This document shows, in pieces, positions 54,207 to 64,000 of a DNA stretch of 64,000 nt (within the stretch, counting starts at the first letter, position 1; every line of letters starts with the position of its first letter). A model generated the notes under the pieces. That model saw only the letters and a list, made by a program, of their open reading frames with translations. It had not been told where the DNA came from and made no database searches. Made by a program: the position numbers and the translations under genes. Source of the DNA: Haemophilus aegyptius (GTDB taxonomy: Bacteria; Pseudomonadota; Gammaproteobacteria; Enterobacterales; Pasteurellaceae); the NCBI RefSeq assembly GCF_900475885.1, contig NZ_LS483429.1, forward strand, positions 744,001-808,000. Direction: 5' to 3'.

Positions 54207-56690
54207 TTACGCAGCCTTTTCCACTTTTACCGCACATTTTTTGAAGTCGGTTTCTTTTGAGATTGGGTCTGTCGCATCTAACGTTAAATTATTTGCAAGC
54301 TGACCAGCATCAAAGAAAGTGGTAAATACTAAGCCACGAGGTGGTTTATTACGTCCGCGAGTATCTAAGTAAGAAAACATTTCGCCACGACGAGATGAAA
54401 TCTTAATTTTATCGCCATGACGTAAACCACGAGCTTGTGCATCTAATGGGTGCATCCAAACAAGGTTGTTTGGCATAGCACGGTGTAATTCAGGCACACG
54501 ACGAGTCATAGTACCAGTATGCCAGTGCTCTAGAACACGACCAGTAGATAACCATAAGTCATATTCCTTATCTGGTGATTCTGCTGGTGGTTCATAAGGT
54601 ACTGCAAGAATAATCGCTTTTTTGTCTGGATAACCGTAGAACGCCACACCTTCGCCTTCTTTAACGTATGGATCATAGCCTTCACGGTAACGCCATAAGG
54701 TTTCTTTACCTTCTACAACTGGCCAGCGTAAACCACGCGCTTTATGATACATTTCAAACGGAGCCAAGTCATGACCGTGACCGCGACCAAATTCAGCGTA
54801 TTCTTCAAATAAACCTTTGTGAACGTAGTAACCAAAGTATTCTGATTCATCGTTTAGTTTTCCTTCAGCCAGTTCGCTTAATGGAAATTTATCAACTTGA
54901 CCATTTTTGAAGAGCACTTCATATAAGGTTTTACCTCTATACTCAGGCATTTGTGCAAGTAATTCTTCTGTCCACATTTCATCAGTAGTGAAGTATTTTG
55001 CGAACTCCATTAATTGCCATAAATCTGATTTTGCTTCGCCTGGTGCTTTAACTTGTTGATGCCAGAATTGGGTACGACGTTCTGCATTGCCGTAAGCCCC
55101 TTCTTTTTCCACCCACATTGCCGTTGGAAGAATTAAGTCAGCAGAAAGTGCGGATACAGTTGGGTAAGGATCTGAAACAATCACGAAGTTGCCTTCTTTA
55201 CGCCAGCCTGGCAAACGATCTTGATTAATGTTTGGCCCTGCTTGCATATTATTGTTACACATTTGCCATAACACATTCATTTGGCCATCATTCATTGCAC
55301 GGTCTTGTGCAATTGTGTGTAACCCCACTTTTTCAGAAACCGTACCTTTTGGTAATTTCCAAATACGTTCCGCTGTTTCACGATGTTTAGGATTAGTTAC
55401 CACTAAGTCGGCAGGTAAACGATGAGGGAATGAACCTACTTCACGCGCCGTACCACAAGCAGAAGGCTGACCAGTTAATGAAAATGGCCCACAACCTGGG
55501 ATTGAAATTTTTCCAGTAAGTAAATGAATATTGTAGATTAATTGGTTTACCCACACACCACGTGTATGTTGGTTAAAGCCCATTGTCCAGTAGGAAACCA
55601 CTTTCTTCGTTGGATCAGCATAAAGTTTCGCTAAAGTTTCTAACTGGACTTTATCTAACCCAGACATTTTCGATACTTTTTCCACTGTATATTCTGATAC
55701 AAGTTGCTTTAATTCTTCAAAAGAAGAATCGTGCATTTTCCCAGCTGTTGCACGATTCGTGTCTTTTTCTAATGGATGCTCTGGACGTAAACCATAGCCA
55801 ATATTCGTTTCTCCGCGTTTAAATTTGGTATGTTTATTAACAAAATCCCAATTAATCGCATTATTTTGAATAAGATAATTGATGATGTAGTTCATAATTG
55901 CCAAATCAGTTTGCGGTGTAAATATCAAACCGTGATCGGCAAGTTCAAAACTACGATGTTCGTAAGTAGAAAGTACAGTGACACGAACATCAGGATTAGA
56001 AATACGGCGATCAGTAATACGCGACCACAAAATTGGGTGCATTTCCGCCATATTTGAGCCCCAAAGAACAAAAGCATCTGCCTGTTCAATGTCGTTATAA
56101 CAACCCATAGGTTCATCCATACCGAAGGTGCGCATAAACGCAACCGCTGCAGATGCCATACAGTGACGCGCATTCGGGTCTACGTTATTAGAACGAAAAC
56201 CTGCTTTCCAAAGTTTGTTCTTTGCATAGCCTTCCCAAATGGTAGACTGACCAGAACTAAACATACCTACTGCATTTTGACCGTTCTTTTTGAACGCTTC
56301 TTTGAATTTTTCAGCCATTGTTTTGAACGCAAAATCCCAAGAAACTGGCGCAAAATCGCCGTTCTTATCAAATTTTCCGTTTGTCATACGTAAAAGCGGC
56401 TGCGTTAAACGGTCTTTACCGTACATAATTTTTGGCAAGAAGTAACCTTTAATACAGTTTAAACCACGGTTTACTTCTGCATCAGGATCGCCTTGAGATG
56501 CCACAACACGTCCATCTTTAGTACCAACTAATACTGCACAACCAGTACCACAGAAACGACATACTGCTTTATCCCATTTAATTTCGGATTCAGCCGCAAC
56601 CACATTTTTGACTGGGATGGTTAGCCCCGCTGCCGTTGCGGCTGCCATAGCCGCATTGGCTTTCATAAAGTCTCGACGACTTAAATTCAT
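54207..56690 (-). CDS. napA: Periplasmic nitrate reductase catalytic subunit NapA
   Basis: 827 residues from the ATG at 56690 with a GGGGGAAAA site; a GTG at 56705 is upstream of that site. Tat signal '[22 protein letters not shown]'. [4Fe-4S] cysteines at 'CRFCGTGC' (44-51) and 'GLNCIKGYF' (near 79). Molybdenum-ligating Cys in '[14 protein letters not shown]' (near 148). It reduces nitrate to nitrite with bis-MGD. Full-length homologue of E. coli NapA. Confidence 0.96.
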   Translation of the reverse strand: MNLSRRDFMKANAAMAAATAAGLTIPVKNVVAAESEIKWDKAVCRFCGTGCAVLVGTKDGRVVASQGDPDAEVNRGLNCIKGYFLPKIMYGKDRLTQPLLRMTNGKFDKNGDFAPVSWDFAFKTMAEKFKEAFKKNGQNAVGMFSSGQSTIWEGYAKNKLWKAGFRSNNVDPNARHCMASAAVAFMRTFGMDEPMGCYNDIEQADAFVLWGSNMAEMHPILWSRITDRRISNPDVRVTVLSTYEHRSFELADHGLIFTPQTDLAIMNYIINYLIQNNAINWDFVNKHTKFKRGETNIGYGLRPEHPLEKDTNRATAGKMHDSSFEELKQLVSEYTVEKVSKMSGLDKVQLETLAKLYADPTKKVVSYWTMGFNQHTRGVWVNQLIYNIHLLTGKISIPGCGPFSLTGQPSACGTAREVGSFPHRLPADLVVTNPKHRETAERIWKLPKGTVSEKVGLHTIAQDRAMNDGQMNVLWQMCNNNMQAGPNINQDRLPGWRKEGNFVIVSDPYPTVSALSADLILPTAMWVEKEGAYGNAERRTQFWHQQVKAPGEAKSDLWQLMEFAKYFTTDEMWTEELLAQMPEYRGKTLYEVLFKNGQVDKFPLSELAEGKLNDESEYFGYYVHKGLFEEYAEFGRGHGHDLAPFEMYHKARGLRWPVVEGKETLWRYREGYDPYVKEGEGVAFYGYPDKKAIILAVPYEPPAESPDKEYDLWLSTGRVLEHWHTGTMTRRVPELHRAMPNNLVWMHPLDAQARGLRHGDKIKISSRRGEMFSYLDTRGRNKPPRGLVFTTFFDAGQLANNLTLDATDPISKETDFKKCAVKVEKAA

Positions 56691-56726
56691 CGCGTTTTCC
56701 CCCACGTTAAACGTTTGATTTTAAAA

Positions 56727-57008
56727 TTATTTATTTTGTTCATCTTGCTCGTGATACACCAACGATACATTAATCACACCGTCGATATCTTTCACACTTT
56801 CCATTTTTTCAAGCAAGAGATGCTGATCGTTCGATTGCATTACCACCACAAATTTTCCAAGTTTTTCATCAAAAGTCGGAATTTCAGTATGCTCAATCGC
56901 TAAAAGTGCGGTTTGAATTGCTGATAATTTTTTTGGATTACCTTGCACGATCAATCCAACAACGTGCCAATCCCTCGCATTTTCTAATATTAAATTTGTA
57001 TTATTCAT
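56727..57008 (-). CDS. napD: Nap chaperone NapD
   Basis: 93 residues, ferredoxin-like fold with 'WHVVGLIVQGNPKKLSAIQTALLAIEHTEI'. NapD binds the Tat signal of NapA and oversees its cofactor insertion before export. Overlaps napF by eight bases and precedes napA. Confidence 0.93.
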   Translation of the reverse strand: MNNTNLILENARDWHVVGLIVQGNPKKLSAIQTALLAIEHTEIPTFDEKLGKFVVVMQSNDQHLLLEKMESVKDIDGVINVSLVYHEQDEQNK

Positions 57009-57531
57009 TTTGTTTTAGATCGTTCATTGTTATTGCATTCACAGGGCAGCCTTGTACACAAGCCCCACAGCCATTACAAGCATCGAAATTAACTAAAGGT
57101 TGTGCTACGCCACCCATTTGTAATTTGAAACGAATCGCATTAGCTGGACAATTATCTTGGCAAGTTCGGCATTCAATACGGTGCAATGTTAAACAAGCTA
57201 CGCCAATGTCGATTTTATGTGACCAAGGTAACTGGTCACGCGGATAAAAAATAGGCTGTTTACAGGCATCTACACATTTCCCACAAAAAGTACATTCGCC
57301 ATTATCAAAGCACACTTCAGGAAAACCAGCATCGCCCTTTACCAAAATATTGGTTTCACAGACAGAAAGACAGTCGCCACAGCGCGTACATTGCGCTACA
57401 AAAATAGAATTTTCCACGGACCAAGGCGGTCTAACACCCACAAAATTCTGTTTTTGATTATTTTCTAAACAGCTCAATGTTGAAAATTTACCGCGTAAAA
57501 ATTGTCTGCGAGGTAAATTTTCAACGGTCAT
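57001..57531 (-). CDS. napF: Ferredoxin-type accessory protein NapF
   Basis: 176 residues from the ATG at 57531; a TTG at 57543 is possible but weaker. Begins 'MTVENLPRRQFLRGKF', then four [4Fe-4S] motifs: 'CTRCGDCLSVCETN', 'CTFCGKCVDACKQP', 'CRTCQDNCPANAI', 'CNGCGACVQGCPVNAI'. NapF is a cytoplasmic protein that interacts with NapA and probably helps its Fe-S cluster. First gene of the nap operon. Confidence 0.93.
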   Translation of the reverse strand: MTVENLPRRQFLRGKFSTLSCLENNQKQNFVGVRPPWSVENSIFVAQCTRCGDCLSVCETNILVKGDAGFPEVCFDNGECTFCGKCVDACKQPIFYPRDQLPWSHKIDIGVACLTLHRIECRTCQDNCPANAIRFKLQMGGVAQPLVNFDACNGCGACVQGCPVNAITMNDLKQNE

Positions 57532-57610
57532 AATGTCTTTCAAATATTTCTGAATGCTTCTGTAGACGAAGGATTATGTGTTTACGATGAATAAATGAAA
57601 ACAACCAAAA

Positions 57611-57617
57611 ATAGGTA
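57611..57617 (-). promoter_or_regulatory. NarP/NarL-type heptamer in the nap promoter
   Basis: TACCTAT on the minus strand fits TACYYMT, the nitrate/nitrite response-regulator heptamer. A single heptamer is weak evidence; here it lies between the FNR-like site and napF. Confidence 0.35.
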
Positions 57618-57641
57618 GTTTGTCAATTATTTGAACTTTAT

Positions 57642-57655
57642 TTGTTATAGATCAA
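57642..57655 (-). promoter_or_regulatory. FNR-like site upstream of napFDAGHBC
   Basis: Read on the minus strand TTGATCTATAACAA differs from TTGAT-N4-ATCAA by one base. It lies about 110 bp before napF, in accord with anaerobic activation of nap by FNR, known for H. influenzae and E. coli. Confidence 0.7.
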
Positions 57656-57736
57656 AAAATCTAAGATTTAATGAATTTTGCAAGGGATTAAAACAAAACA
57701 GCATAGCGATTTTTGCTATGCTGCTTTCAATTTAGA

Positions 57737-58081
57737 TTATTCTGCTTTTGCTGGATATTCCCACCAAATATCAAATAATTCGCTTACTTCAATTTGTTGC
57801 AAACCATTTGTTTCTAACCATTTTTTCACTGTTTCACGGTGACTTTCATCGCATTTGCCAATTTTTTCTAGGCAAACTAAACCTTCCCAATGTAAATACC
57901 CGCTACCTTCATAAGCTAATCCATTTGGTTGAATCACTTCGTTAATAAAACGATCAACGATTTCATCTACAGTTTCAATCGCAGTACCTTCTGCAAATTG
58001 GAAATTTACAAGAAAACCCAGTTCTTGAAATTCCGCGAGATGAAGTTTTTTGCGTTGGCGTTGATTGTAAGATTTAGACAT
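57737..58081 (-). CDS. yggL: YggL family (DUF469) 50S ribosome-associated protein
   Basis: 114 residues, full length. 'KSYNQRQRKKLHLAEFQELGFLVNFQF' and 'ANGLAYEGSGYLHWEGLVC'-like blocks identify YggL, a small protein that binds the 50S subunit in E. coli. In E. coli yggL is next to trmB, as here (the gap is 85 bp). AGGAGA ribosome site. Confidence 0.9.
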   Translation of the reverse strand: MSKSYNQRQRKKLHLAEFQELGFLVNFQFAEGTAIETVDEIVDRFINEVIQPNGLAYEGSGYLHWEGLVCLEKIGKCDESHRETVKKWLETNGLQQIEVSELFDIWWEYPAKAE

Positions 58082-58165
58082 TGTATTTCTCCTATTAAGG
58101 TTATATTCAAATGCGTATTTTATATTAAATTCATCAATTAGGCATCGTGTTTGCCTAAAACTGAT

Positions 58166-58906
58166 TTATTTCTTCACAAAATATAAATCCCAAACACCGT
58201 GTCCAAGTTTGTGACCTCTAGCTTCAAATTTAGTTAAAGGTCTAAAATCTGGTCTTGGAATATAATTACCATTTTTCGAAGTGTTCACTAAATCGGTGTT
58301 TACGCTTAATACTTCTAGCATTTGCTCTGCATAATTTTCCCAGTCTGTCGCCATATGGATAAAACCATTTTCACTTAATTTTTGTATAACTTGTGTCACA
58401 AAGTGCGGTTGAACAATACGACGTTTATGATGCTTTGCTTTATGCCAAGGATCGGGGAAAAATAATTGCAAACCGCCAAGCGCACCATCTGCAATACTGT
58501 CACGTAAAATTTCCGTTGCATCATGACAGATCACGCGTAAATTCGTTACGCCTTTTTCCACTGCATAAGCAATACAAGCACCAACGCCAGGAGTATGAAC
58601 TTCAATGCCAAGGTAATTTTTGTCAGGATTAGCAAAAGCCATATCCACAAGCGATTTTCCCATTCCAAAGCCAATTTCTAATACAACTGGATTATCATTG
58701 CCATAAATCTTAGCAAAATCAAAAGGTTCCGTTTGATAATCTAAACCAAGTGTTCCCCAGTTATCATTCATCATATTTCTTTGAAATTCGCTCAAACGAC
58801 CTGTGCGGAGAACAAAACTACGGATTTTGCGCTTATAGCGGCCATCTTCGGTAAATTCTGCGGTTTCAACGGTTTTACGTTTTTGATCGGCAAAAGTTTG
58901 TGTCAT
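58166..58906 (-). CDS. trmB: tRNA (guanine-N7)-methyltransferase TrmB
   Basis: 246 residues. SAM motif '[21 protein letters not shown]' (near 68-88) and substrate motifs '[18 protein letters not shown]' (near 143-160) and '[12 protein letters not shown]' are diagnostic. It methylates G46 in tRNA variable loops. Divergent from priA, sharing an 85-bp intergenic region. Confidence 0.95.
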   Translation of the reverse strand: MTQTFADQKRKTVETAEFTEDGRYKRKIRSFVLRTGRLSEFQRNMMNDNWGTLGLDYQTEPFDFAKIYGNDNPVVLEIGFGMGKSLVDMAFANPDKNYLGIEVHTPGVGACIAYAVEKGVTNLRVICHDATEILRDSIADGALGGLQLFFPDPWHKAKHHKRRIVQPHFVTQVIQKLSENGFIHMATDWENYAEQMLEVLSVNTDLVNTSKNGNYIPRPDFRPLTKFEARGHKLGHGVWDLYFVKK

Positions 58907-58990
58907 AAAAATCTTGTTCGTGAAAAAAATTGGCGGCGATTATACCAATTTTTCTCGTATAATAGGGCAAATTTTTTCCCAAGGTTGATT

Positions 58991-61183
58991 ATGAAAATTG
59001 TCCGAGTGGCACTGGCTGTGCCGCTTCCTCGTTTATTTGATTATTTCGTCCCCGATGATGTTTCATTACAAATCGGTATGCGTGTTCTTGTGCCTTTTGG
59101 CACCCAAAAACGTGTCGCCATTGTGGCTGATTTTCCGACAAAATCGGACGTGCCAGAGGATAAACTCAAGGCTATTCTTCAACCATTGGATTTAGCCCCA
59201 CTTTTTACGCCCATTTATTGGGATTGGCTTCATTGGGCAGCAAATTATTATCAAGCAGGATTAGGCGATGTGTTATTTCAAGCCTTGCCTGTGAAATTGC
59301 GTAACGGCGAAAGTGCGGTAAAAAATGACCGCACTTTTTGGCGAATTACGGATGCGGGGAAAAATGCCCTTAAACAAGGCGAATTAAAACGCTCGAAAAA
59401 GCAAGCTGAAGCCCTACAATACTTATCTGAAACTGATCTTGAAAAAGGCAATAATAATTTTTCCTCTGCCATTTGGTCTGCCTTAAAAGCCAAAGGGTTT
59501 ATTGAAGAAATTACTATCCACACAAATCCCCTAAGCTGGCAACAAAGATTAGGCAATAACCCAATTGTCAATGCTGAAAATCGTTTAACCTTAAATAAGC
59601 AGCAAGCCTTAGCCTTCAGCCAACTGCTCTTTCATTCTGGTTTCAATGTATGGCTGCTCGATGGCGTGACTGGTTCAGGTAAAACAGAAATTTATCTGCA
59701 GTATATTGAAGAAATTTTAAAATCGGGTAAGCAAGTATTAGTGCTTGTACCCGAAATCGGGCTAACACCTCAAACGGTGCAACGTTTCAAAGCGCGTTTC
59801 AACGTAGAAATTGATGTACTGCATTCTAATTTAACCGATACGCAACGGCTTTATGTATGGGATCGCGCCCGCTCTGGACAAAGTGCTATTGTGATTGGCA
59901 CGAGATCGGCATTGTTCACGCAATTTTCTAATCTTGGTGCAATTATTTTGGACGAGGAACACGATTCGTCTTACAAACAGCAAGACAGTTGGCGTTACCA
60001 TGCGCGAGACTTGGCGATTGTGCTGGCTCAAAAACTAAATATTGCGGTATTAATGGGATCCGCCACGCCAAGTTTAGAAAGTATTAATAATGTACAAAAC
60101 GGCAAATACCAACATTTAGTGTTATCAAAAAGAGCGGGGAATTCTACCGCACTTCGTCATTTCGTTATTGATTTGAAAAATCAAAACATACAAAACGGGC
60201 TTTCAAAACCCTTATTGGAACGAATGAAAGCCCACTTAGAAAAAGGCAATCAAGTGTTGCTTTTCTTAAATCGTCGTGGCTTTGCACCCGTATTGCTTTG
60301 CCATGAATGTGGTTGGATTGCACAATGCCCTCATTGTGAAAAACCTTATACCTATCATCAGCATCAAAATGTATTGCGTTGTCATCATTGTGGCGCGCAA
60401 AAAACTATTCCTCGCCAATGTGACGATTGCGGTTCTACCCATTTAGTTACTACTGGTCTAGGCACAGAACAATTAGAAGAAACCTTGAAAACGCTATTTC
60501 CTCATTATTCTGTAGCGCGAATCGACCGCGATAGCACGGCACGTAAAGGAAAATTGGAAGGTTATTTAGAAGATATTCAACAAGGCAAAAGCCAAATTTT
60601 GATTGGCACACAAATGCTCGCGAAAGGACATCATTTTCCGAATGTTACTCTCGTTGCCTTAGTGAATGTAGATAGTGCATTATTTTCACTGGATTTTCGT
60701 GCAGAAGAACGTTTAGCTCAACTTTATATTCAAGTTGCTGGACGTGCAGGACGTGCCGATAAACAAGGTGAAGTTGTGCTACAAACACATTATCCTGATC
60801 ATCCTTTGCTTACCACTTTATTGGCAAATGGCTACCAAGCTTTTGCAAAAGAAACCTTACAATTACGCCATTCAATGGGATTGCCGCCTTTTACTTTTCA
60901 GGCGTTATTCAAAGCACAGGCTCGACATTCTGATCTTGCAGAAAATTGCTTAAGCCAAATTGCAGATTTTTTTCAATCGAAGCAAATTACGGGATTACAA
61001 ATGCTTGGCCCAATGCCTGCACCGTTCAGCAAAAAAGCGGGGCAATATCGCTGGCAGTTATTATTGCAACATCCGTCAAGAATGACGTTGCAAAAAGCAT
61101 TAAGAGAATATCAACAAGCCGAACTTGAAAAAAACAGCCTAGTGCGGTTAATTTTGGACGTCGATCCGCAAGACTTATCATAA
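58991..61183 (+). CDS. priA: Primosomal helicase PriA
   Basis: 730 residues from the ATG at 58991; the longer frame from 58781 runs through trmB. Walker A 'LDGVTGSGKTEIYLQYI' (near 224), 'ILDEEHDSSYKQQDSWRYHARDLA' (DEEH box near 318), zinc-binding region 'CHECGWIAQCPHC' and 'CHHCGAQKTIPRQCDDCG' (near 438-484), and 'LIGTQMLAKGHHFPNVTLV' helicase motif. It restarts collapsed replication forks. An inverted uptake-signal pair is coded near residues 107-116. Confidence 0.96.
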   Translation: MKIVRVALAVPLPRLFDYFVPDDVSLQIGMRVLVPFGTQKRVAIVADFPTKSDVPEDKLKAILQPLDLAPLFTPIYWDWLHWAANYYQAGLGDVLFQALPVKLRNGESAVKNDRTFWRITDAGKNALKQGELKRSKKQAEALQYLSETDLEKGNNNFSSAIWSALKAKGFIEEITIHTNPLSWQQRLGNNPIVNAENRLTLNKQQALAFSQLLFHSGFNVWLLDGVTGSGKTEIYLQYIEEILKSGKQVLVLVPEIGLTPQTVQRFKARFNVEIDVLHSNLTDTQRLYVWDRARSGQSAIVIGTRSALFTQFSNLGAIILDEEHDSSYKQQDSWRYHARDLAIVLAQKLNIAVLMGSATPSLESINNVQNGKYQHLVLSKRAGNSTALRHFVIDLKNQNIQNGLSKPLLERMKAHLEKGNQVLLFLNRRGFAPVLLCHECGWIAQCPHCEKPYTYHQHQNVLRCHHCGAQKTIPRQCDDCGSTHLVTTGLGTEQLEETLKTLFPHYSVARIDRDSTARKGKLEGYLEDIQQGKSQILIGTQMLAKGHHFPNVTLVALVNVDSALFSLDFRAEERLAQLYIQVAGRAGRADKQGEVVLQTHYPDHPLLTTLLANGYQAFAKETLQLRHSMGLPPFTFQALFKAQARHSDLAENCLSQIADFFQSKQITGLQMLGPMPAPFSKKAGQYRWQLLLQHPSRMTLQKALREYQQAELEKNSLVRLILDVDPQDLS

Positions 61184-61188
61184 AAAAA

Positions 61189-61208
61189 TGCGGTGAAAAT
61201 TCACCGCA
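61189..61208. terminator. Bidirectional uptake-signal terminator, priA / perM
   Basis: TGCGGTGAA and TTCACCGCA pair with A/T runs on both sides, between the converging priA and perM-like genes. Confidence 0.7.
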
Positions 61209-61224
61209 CTTTTATCTCTAAAAT

Positions 61225-62270
61225 CTATTTGAAATCTTCGACATCTCCTAATAGACAGGCATATTTCGCTGTATTGGGACTGGACTCCAAGGCAATTTTT
61301 AATGCCATCGTCAAAGGAACAGACAGTAGCATTCCCACTGTTCCAAGCAGCCATCCCCAAAACAATAATGAAAGGAACACCACTAAGGTTGAAAGCCCTA
61401 ATCGTTGCCCCATCATTTTAGGTTCAATAATGTTACCGACAACCATATTAATCGCAATAACACCGATTGCTACGCCAAAGCCAATGCCAAAACCATTCAG
61501 TAATAAGGCTTGCACAATAATCGGAATAGCCGCGATGATAGAACCTATATTGGGAATATAATTCAGCAAGAAACTCAAGGTTGCCCACAAAATGGCATAT
61601 TGAACCCCACAGGCTTCCAACAAAATAAACACTCCGACGCCAGTCAGTAAACTCGTGATGCTTTTGATGCCAAGATAACCAATTACGCCTTGCAAAACGC
61701 GATCAATATGGCGTTCTTCTTTGGCTGCATCATGAGGGGTTGAACTAATTACCATTGCAAATTTATGTTTCATCGTTGGTGCTTCGGCAAGCATAAAAAT
61801 CACAACCAACACTAAAACAAACACATTACTCACTACACCAGAGAAATTCAGCAATACTCGGCTTACAAAATTCATAATGATGCTTGGGTCAAAATTTTCT
61901 TGGATGGTTTCACGCGAAAGCGTGAAAGGCAGATTGAAACGTTGCAACAATCCAGTTAAATCACTCACACGTTGTGAAAGCAAAACTTTATATTGTGGAA
62001 TAGATTGGGTAAATTCTCTTGCCGTGCTGTTAATCAACCCGACTAAGAAGAAAAATACCAAAGAAATCAAGACAAAAAGCAAAGTAATGGCTAACCAATG
62101 CGGGACGCGGCGTTGGGTCATCGCCTTAATTATCGGCGAACAAATTATCGCGATAAAGAGTGATAGCAAGAATGGCACCACGATTTCTGCCGCCAATTTT
62201 ACGCCAGCTAAGATAATAATCACCGCAGCAATGCCAAGCAAAGTGCGGTGTAAATTTAAATTATTTTGCA

Positions 62271-62271
<1 letters not shown>
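61225..62271 (-). CDS. AI-2E/PerM family membrane protein
   Basis: 348 residues from a GTG at 62271 that overlaps the glnB stop (TAGTG), with seven or eight membrane segments: pairs near 10-45 and 60-85, then a long soluble loop (about 85-150) and a cluster from 155 to 325. 'NYIPNIGSIIAAIPIIVQALLLNGFGIGFGVAIGVIAINMVVGNIIEPKMMGQRLGLS' region is the family signature. The family holds putative permeases and exporters (PerM, TqsA); the substrate cannot be told from sequence. Confidence 0.85.
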
Positions 62272-63204
<933 letters not shown>

Positions 63205-63245
63205 ATTTTTCCTTATTTTTATAAATAATTTTGACGTGATTGGAT

Positions 63246-63283
63246 AAATCAAAAATGCGGTAAAAACTTACCGCACTTTTGGA
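63246..63283 (-). terminator. Uptake-signal terminator between dgkA and mog
   Basis: On the minus strand TGCGGTAA and TTACCGCA (63256-63275) pair and run into TTTTTG, and an AAGTGCGGT signal forms the left arm. It separates relA-dgkA from mog-glnB-perM. Confidence 0.65.
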
Positions 63284-63286
63284 GGG

Positions 63287-63643
63287 TTAGAAGAATAAAA
63301 TTCCGCCCCAAACGATACCGACAATACAAAGGGCAATAAATACCGATGCAGAGCCTTGATCTTTCGCACGTCCTGAAAGTTCGTGGCGTTCTGTACCAAT
63401 GCGATCAACAACTGCCTCTACCGCACTGTTTAAAAGTTCTAACGCCATCACAAGCAAAACAGAAGAAATCATCAATATAATTTCAATTTTTGTTTCGCCT
63501 AAAAAGAAAGTAAGAGGAATTAAAATGCAGGCTAAAAAACATTCGTGGCGAAAAGCCGTTTCATTTTTAAACGCACTTTTTAAGCCTTGTAATGAATATT
63601 TCGTGGAATTGATTAAATGGGTTAGCCCCGTCGTTTTATACAT
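63287..63643 (-). CDS. dgkA: Diacylglycerol kinase DgkA
   Basis: 118 residues with three membrane segments. 'GLTHLINSTKYSLQGLKSAFKNETAFRHECF' start, 'ALELLNSAVEAVVDRIG' (catalytic Glu-containing motif, near 68-84), 'DQGSASVFIAL' near 93. It phosphorylates diacylglycerol left from periplasmic glucan/lipid recycling. It follows relA by 14 bp. Confidence 0.94.
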   Translation of the reverse strand: MYKTTGLTHLINSTKYSLQGLKSAFKNETAFRHECFLACILIPLTFFLGETKIEIILMISSVLLVMALELLNSAVEAVVDRIGTERHELSGRAKDQGSASVFIALCIVGIVWGGILFF

Positions 63644-63657
63644 AAATTTTCCTATTT

Positions 63658-63999
63658 TTATAAACGCTTCGCTTCGATAACATCATCTAATTTTGCTAAT
63701 CGAGCCAATATTTTACTCAAACTTTCAACATTATGAAGTTCAATTTCCATATCAATAGTAGCAAGCTGTTTTTTGGTATCAGCACGGCTTGAGACCCCTA
63801 ATACGCTAATTTTTTCATTTGCTAGAACCGTCGTAATATCACGCAATAAGCCATTGCGATCGCCTGCCACAATACGGATATTAATATGGAAACCACTTGC
63901 GTAATTTTCGCCCCAAATTGATTCCACTACGCGTTCTGGATGAGCCGCTTGCAAATCTAAGAATTGTTCACAATCCGCTCGGTGAATAGAAATACCACG
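63658..63999 (-). CDS. relA: RelA (p)ppGpp synthetase, C-terminal part
   Basis: The last 113 codons of a long gene whose start lies outside the window. 'RGISIHRADCEQFLDLQAAHPERVVE' marks the region after the TGS and helical domains, and the terminal ACT domain follows ('IRIVAGDRNGLLRDITTVLANEKISVLGVSSRADTKKQLATIDMEIEL'), ending 'KLDDVIEAKRL'. The ending agrees with RelA rather than SpoT. RelA makes the stringent-response alarmone when amino acids run short. The internal TTG at 63954 is not a start. Confidence 0.9.
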   Translation of the reverse strand, partial: RGISIHRADCEQFLDLQAAHPERVVESIWGENYASGFHINIRIVAGDRNGLLRDITTVLANEKISVLGVSSRADTKKQLATIDMEIELHNVESLSKILARLAKLDDVIEAKRL

Positions 64000-64000
64000 T

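Noticed and set aside
58781-58990. N-terminal extension of PriA
   Set aside because: It runs through trmB on the other strand, and the family start 'MKIVRVALAVPLPRLFDY' is at 58991.

Overview
The window is a piece of a Haemophilus influenzae chromosome, or that of a very close relative. Three things point there. The 9-bp Pasteurellaceae uptake signal AAGTGCGGT/ACCGCACTT occurs throughout. The housekeeping gene order trmJ-isc-hisS-ispG-rlmN-hfe-thi-lic3A-galE-ampG-adk-nap-trmB-priA-glnB-relA matches, from memory, the HI0380 to HI0334 stretch of strain Rd in reverse. The phase-variable sialyltransferase gene lic3A carries its typical tetranucleotide tract.

Positions 1 to about 25380 are a prophage. 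The window enters it at the C-terminus of the large terminase subunit and then runs through a compact late module of a contractile-tailed phage: portal, MuF-type head protein with an added C-terminal nuclease-like domain, protease/scaffold, cement protein, capsid, connector and terminator proteins, sheath, tube, tail chaperone with a probable -1 frameshift, tape measure, Dit-like protein, plug, hub, spike, gp25-like wedge, J-like wedge, DUF2612-type protein, tail fibre, fibre-associated protein and a permuted NlpC/P60-like enzyme. Interrupting the tail genes on the opposite strand is a KilA-N antirepressor-type gene. A 77-nt element sits upstream of it and has the length, closing stem and two-segment complementarity of a phage P1/P7 C4 antisense RNA. 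Past the tail genes lie an integrase pseudogene (21699-22697), a truncated MazG-like ORF, an unknown ORF, and a deleted remnant of a second, Mu-like phage (portal, gp30 and gpG pieces). The prophage ends at a 3' tRNA fragment (25327-25380) that looks like the right attachment site. With this integrase broken, the element is probably fixed, although its left part is not visible.

From 25491 to 32553 lies trmJ and then the iron-sulfur assembly operon iscR-iscS-iscU-iscA-hscB-(DUF2625 gene)-hscA-fdx-iscX, with a near-consensus type 1 IscR site in the iscR promoter. Converging on it from 38406 down to 32604 is rlmN-pilF(TPR lipoprotein)-rodZ-ispG-hisS-yfgM. An 18-bp palindrome upstream of rlmN fits the competence-type CRP-S site. 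Divergent from it is a PBP7-type endopeptidase/carboxypeptidase gene. Next come a frameshifted small lipoprotein remnant and the Fur-box-preceded hfeABCD metal ABC transporter operon.

From 43451 to 46531 (minus strand) a TPP riboswitch precedes thiZ-thiX-thiY-tenA, for thiamine-precursor uptake and salvage. Plus-strand lic3A, galE, ampG and adk follow: host-mimicking lipooligosaccharide sialylation, UDP-galactose supply, a muropeptide permease and adenylate kinase. napFDAGHBC (minus, 57531-51383) encodes periplasmic nitrate reductase and its electron-transfer chain, with an FNR-like site and a NarP-like heptamer upstream. The right end holds yggL, trmB, divergent priA, then perM-like, glnB, mog, dgkA and the C-terminus of relA, all on the minus strand.

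The most notable points are the C4-like RNA and KilA-N cassette inside a tail module, the MuF-linked nuclease-like domains of two unrelated phages each followed by a structured non-coding stretch, and the tail-chaperone frameshift.
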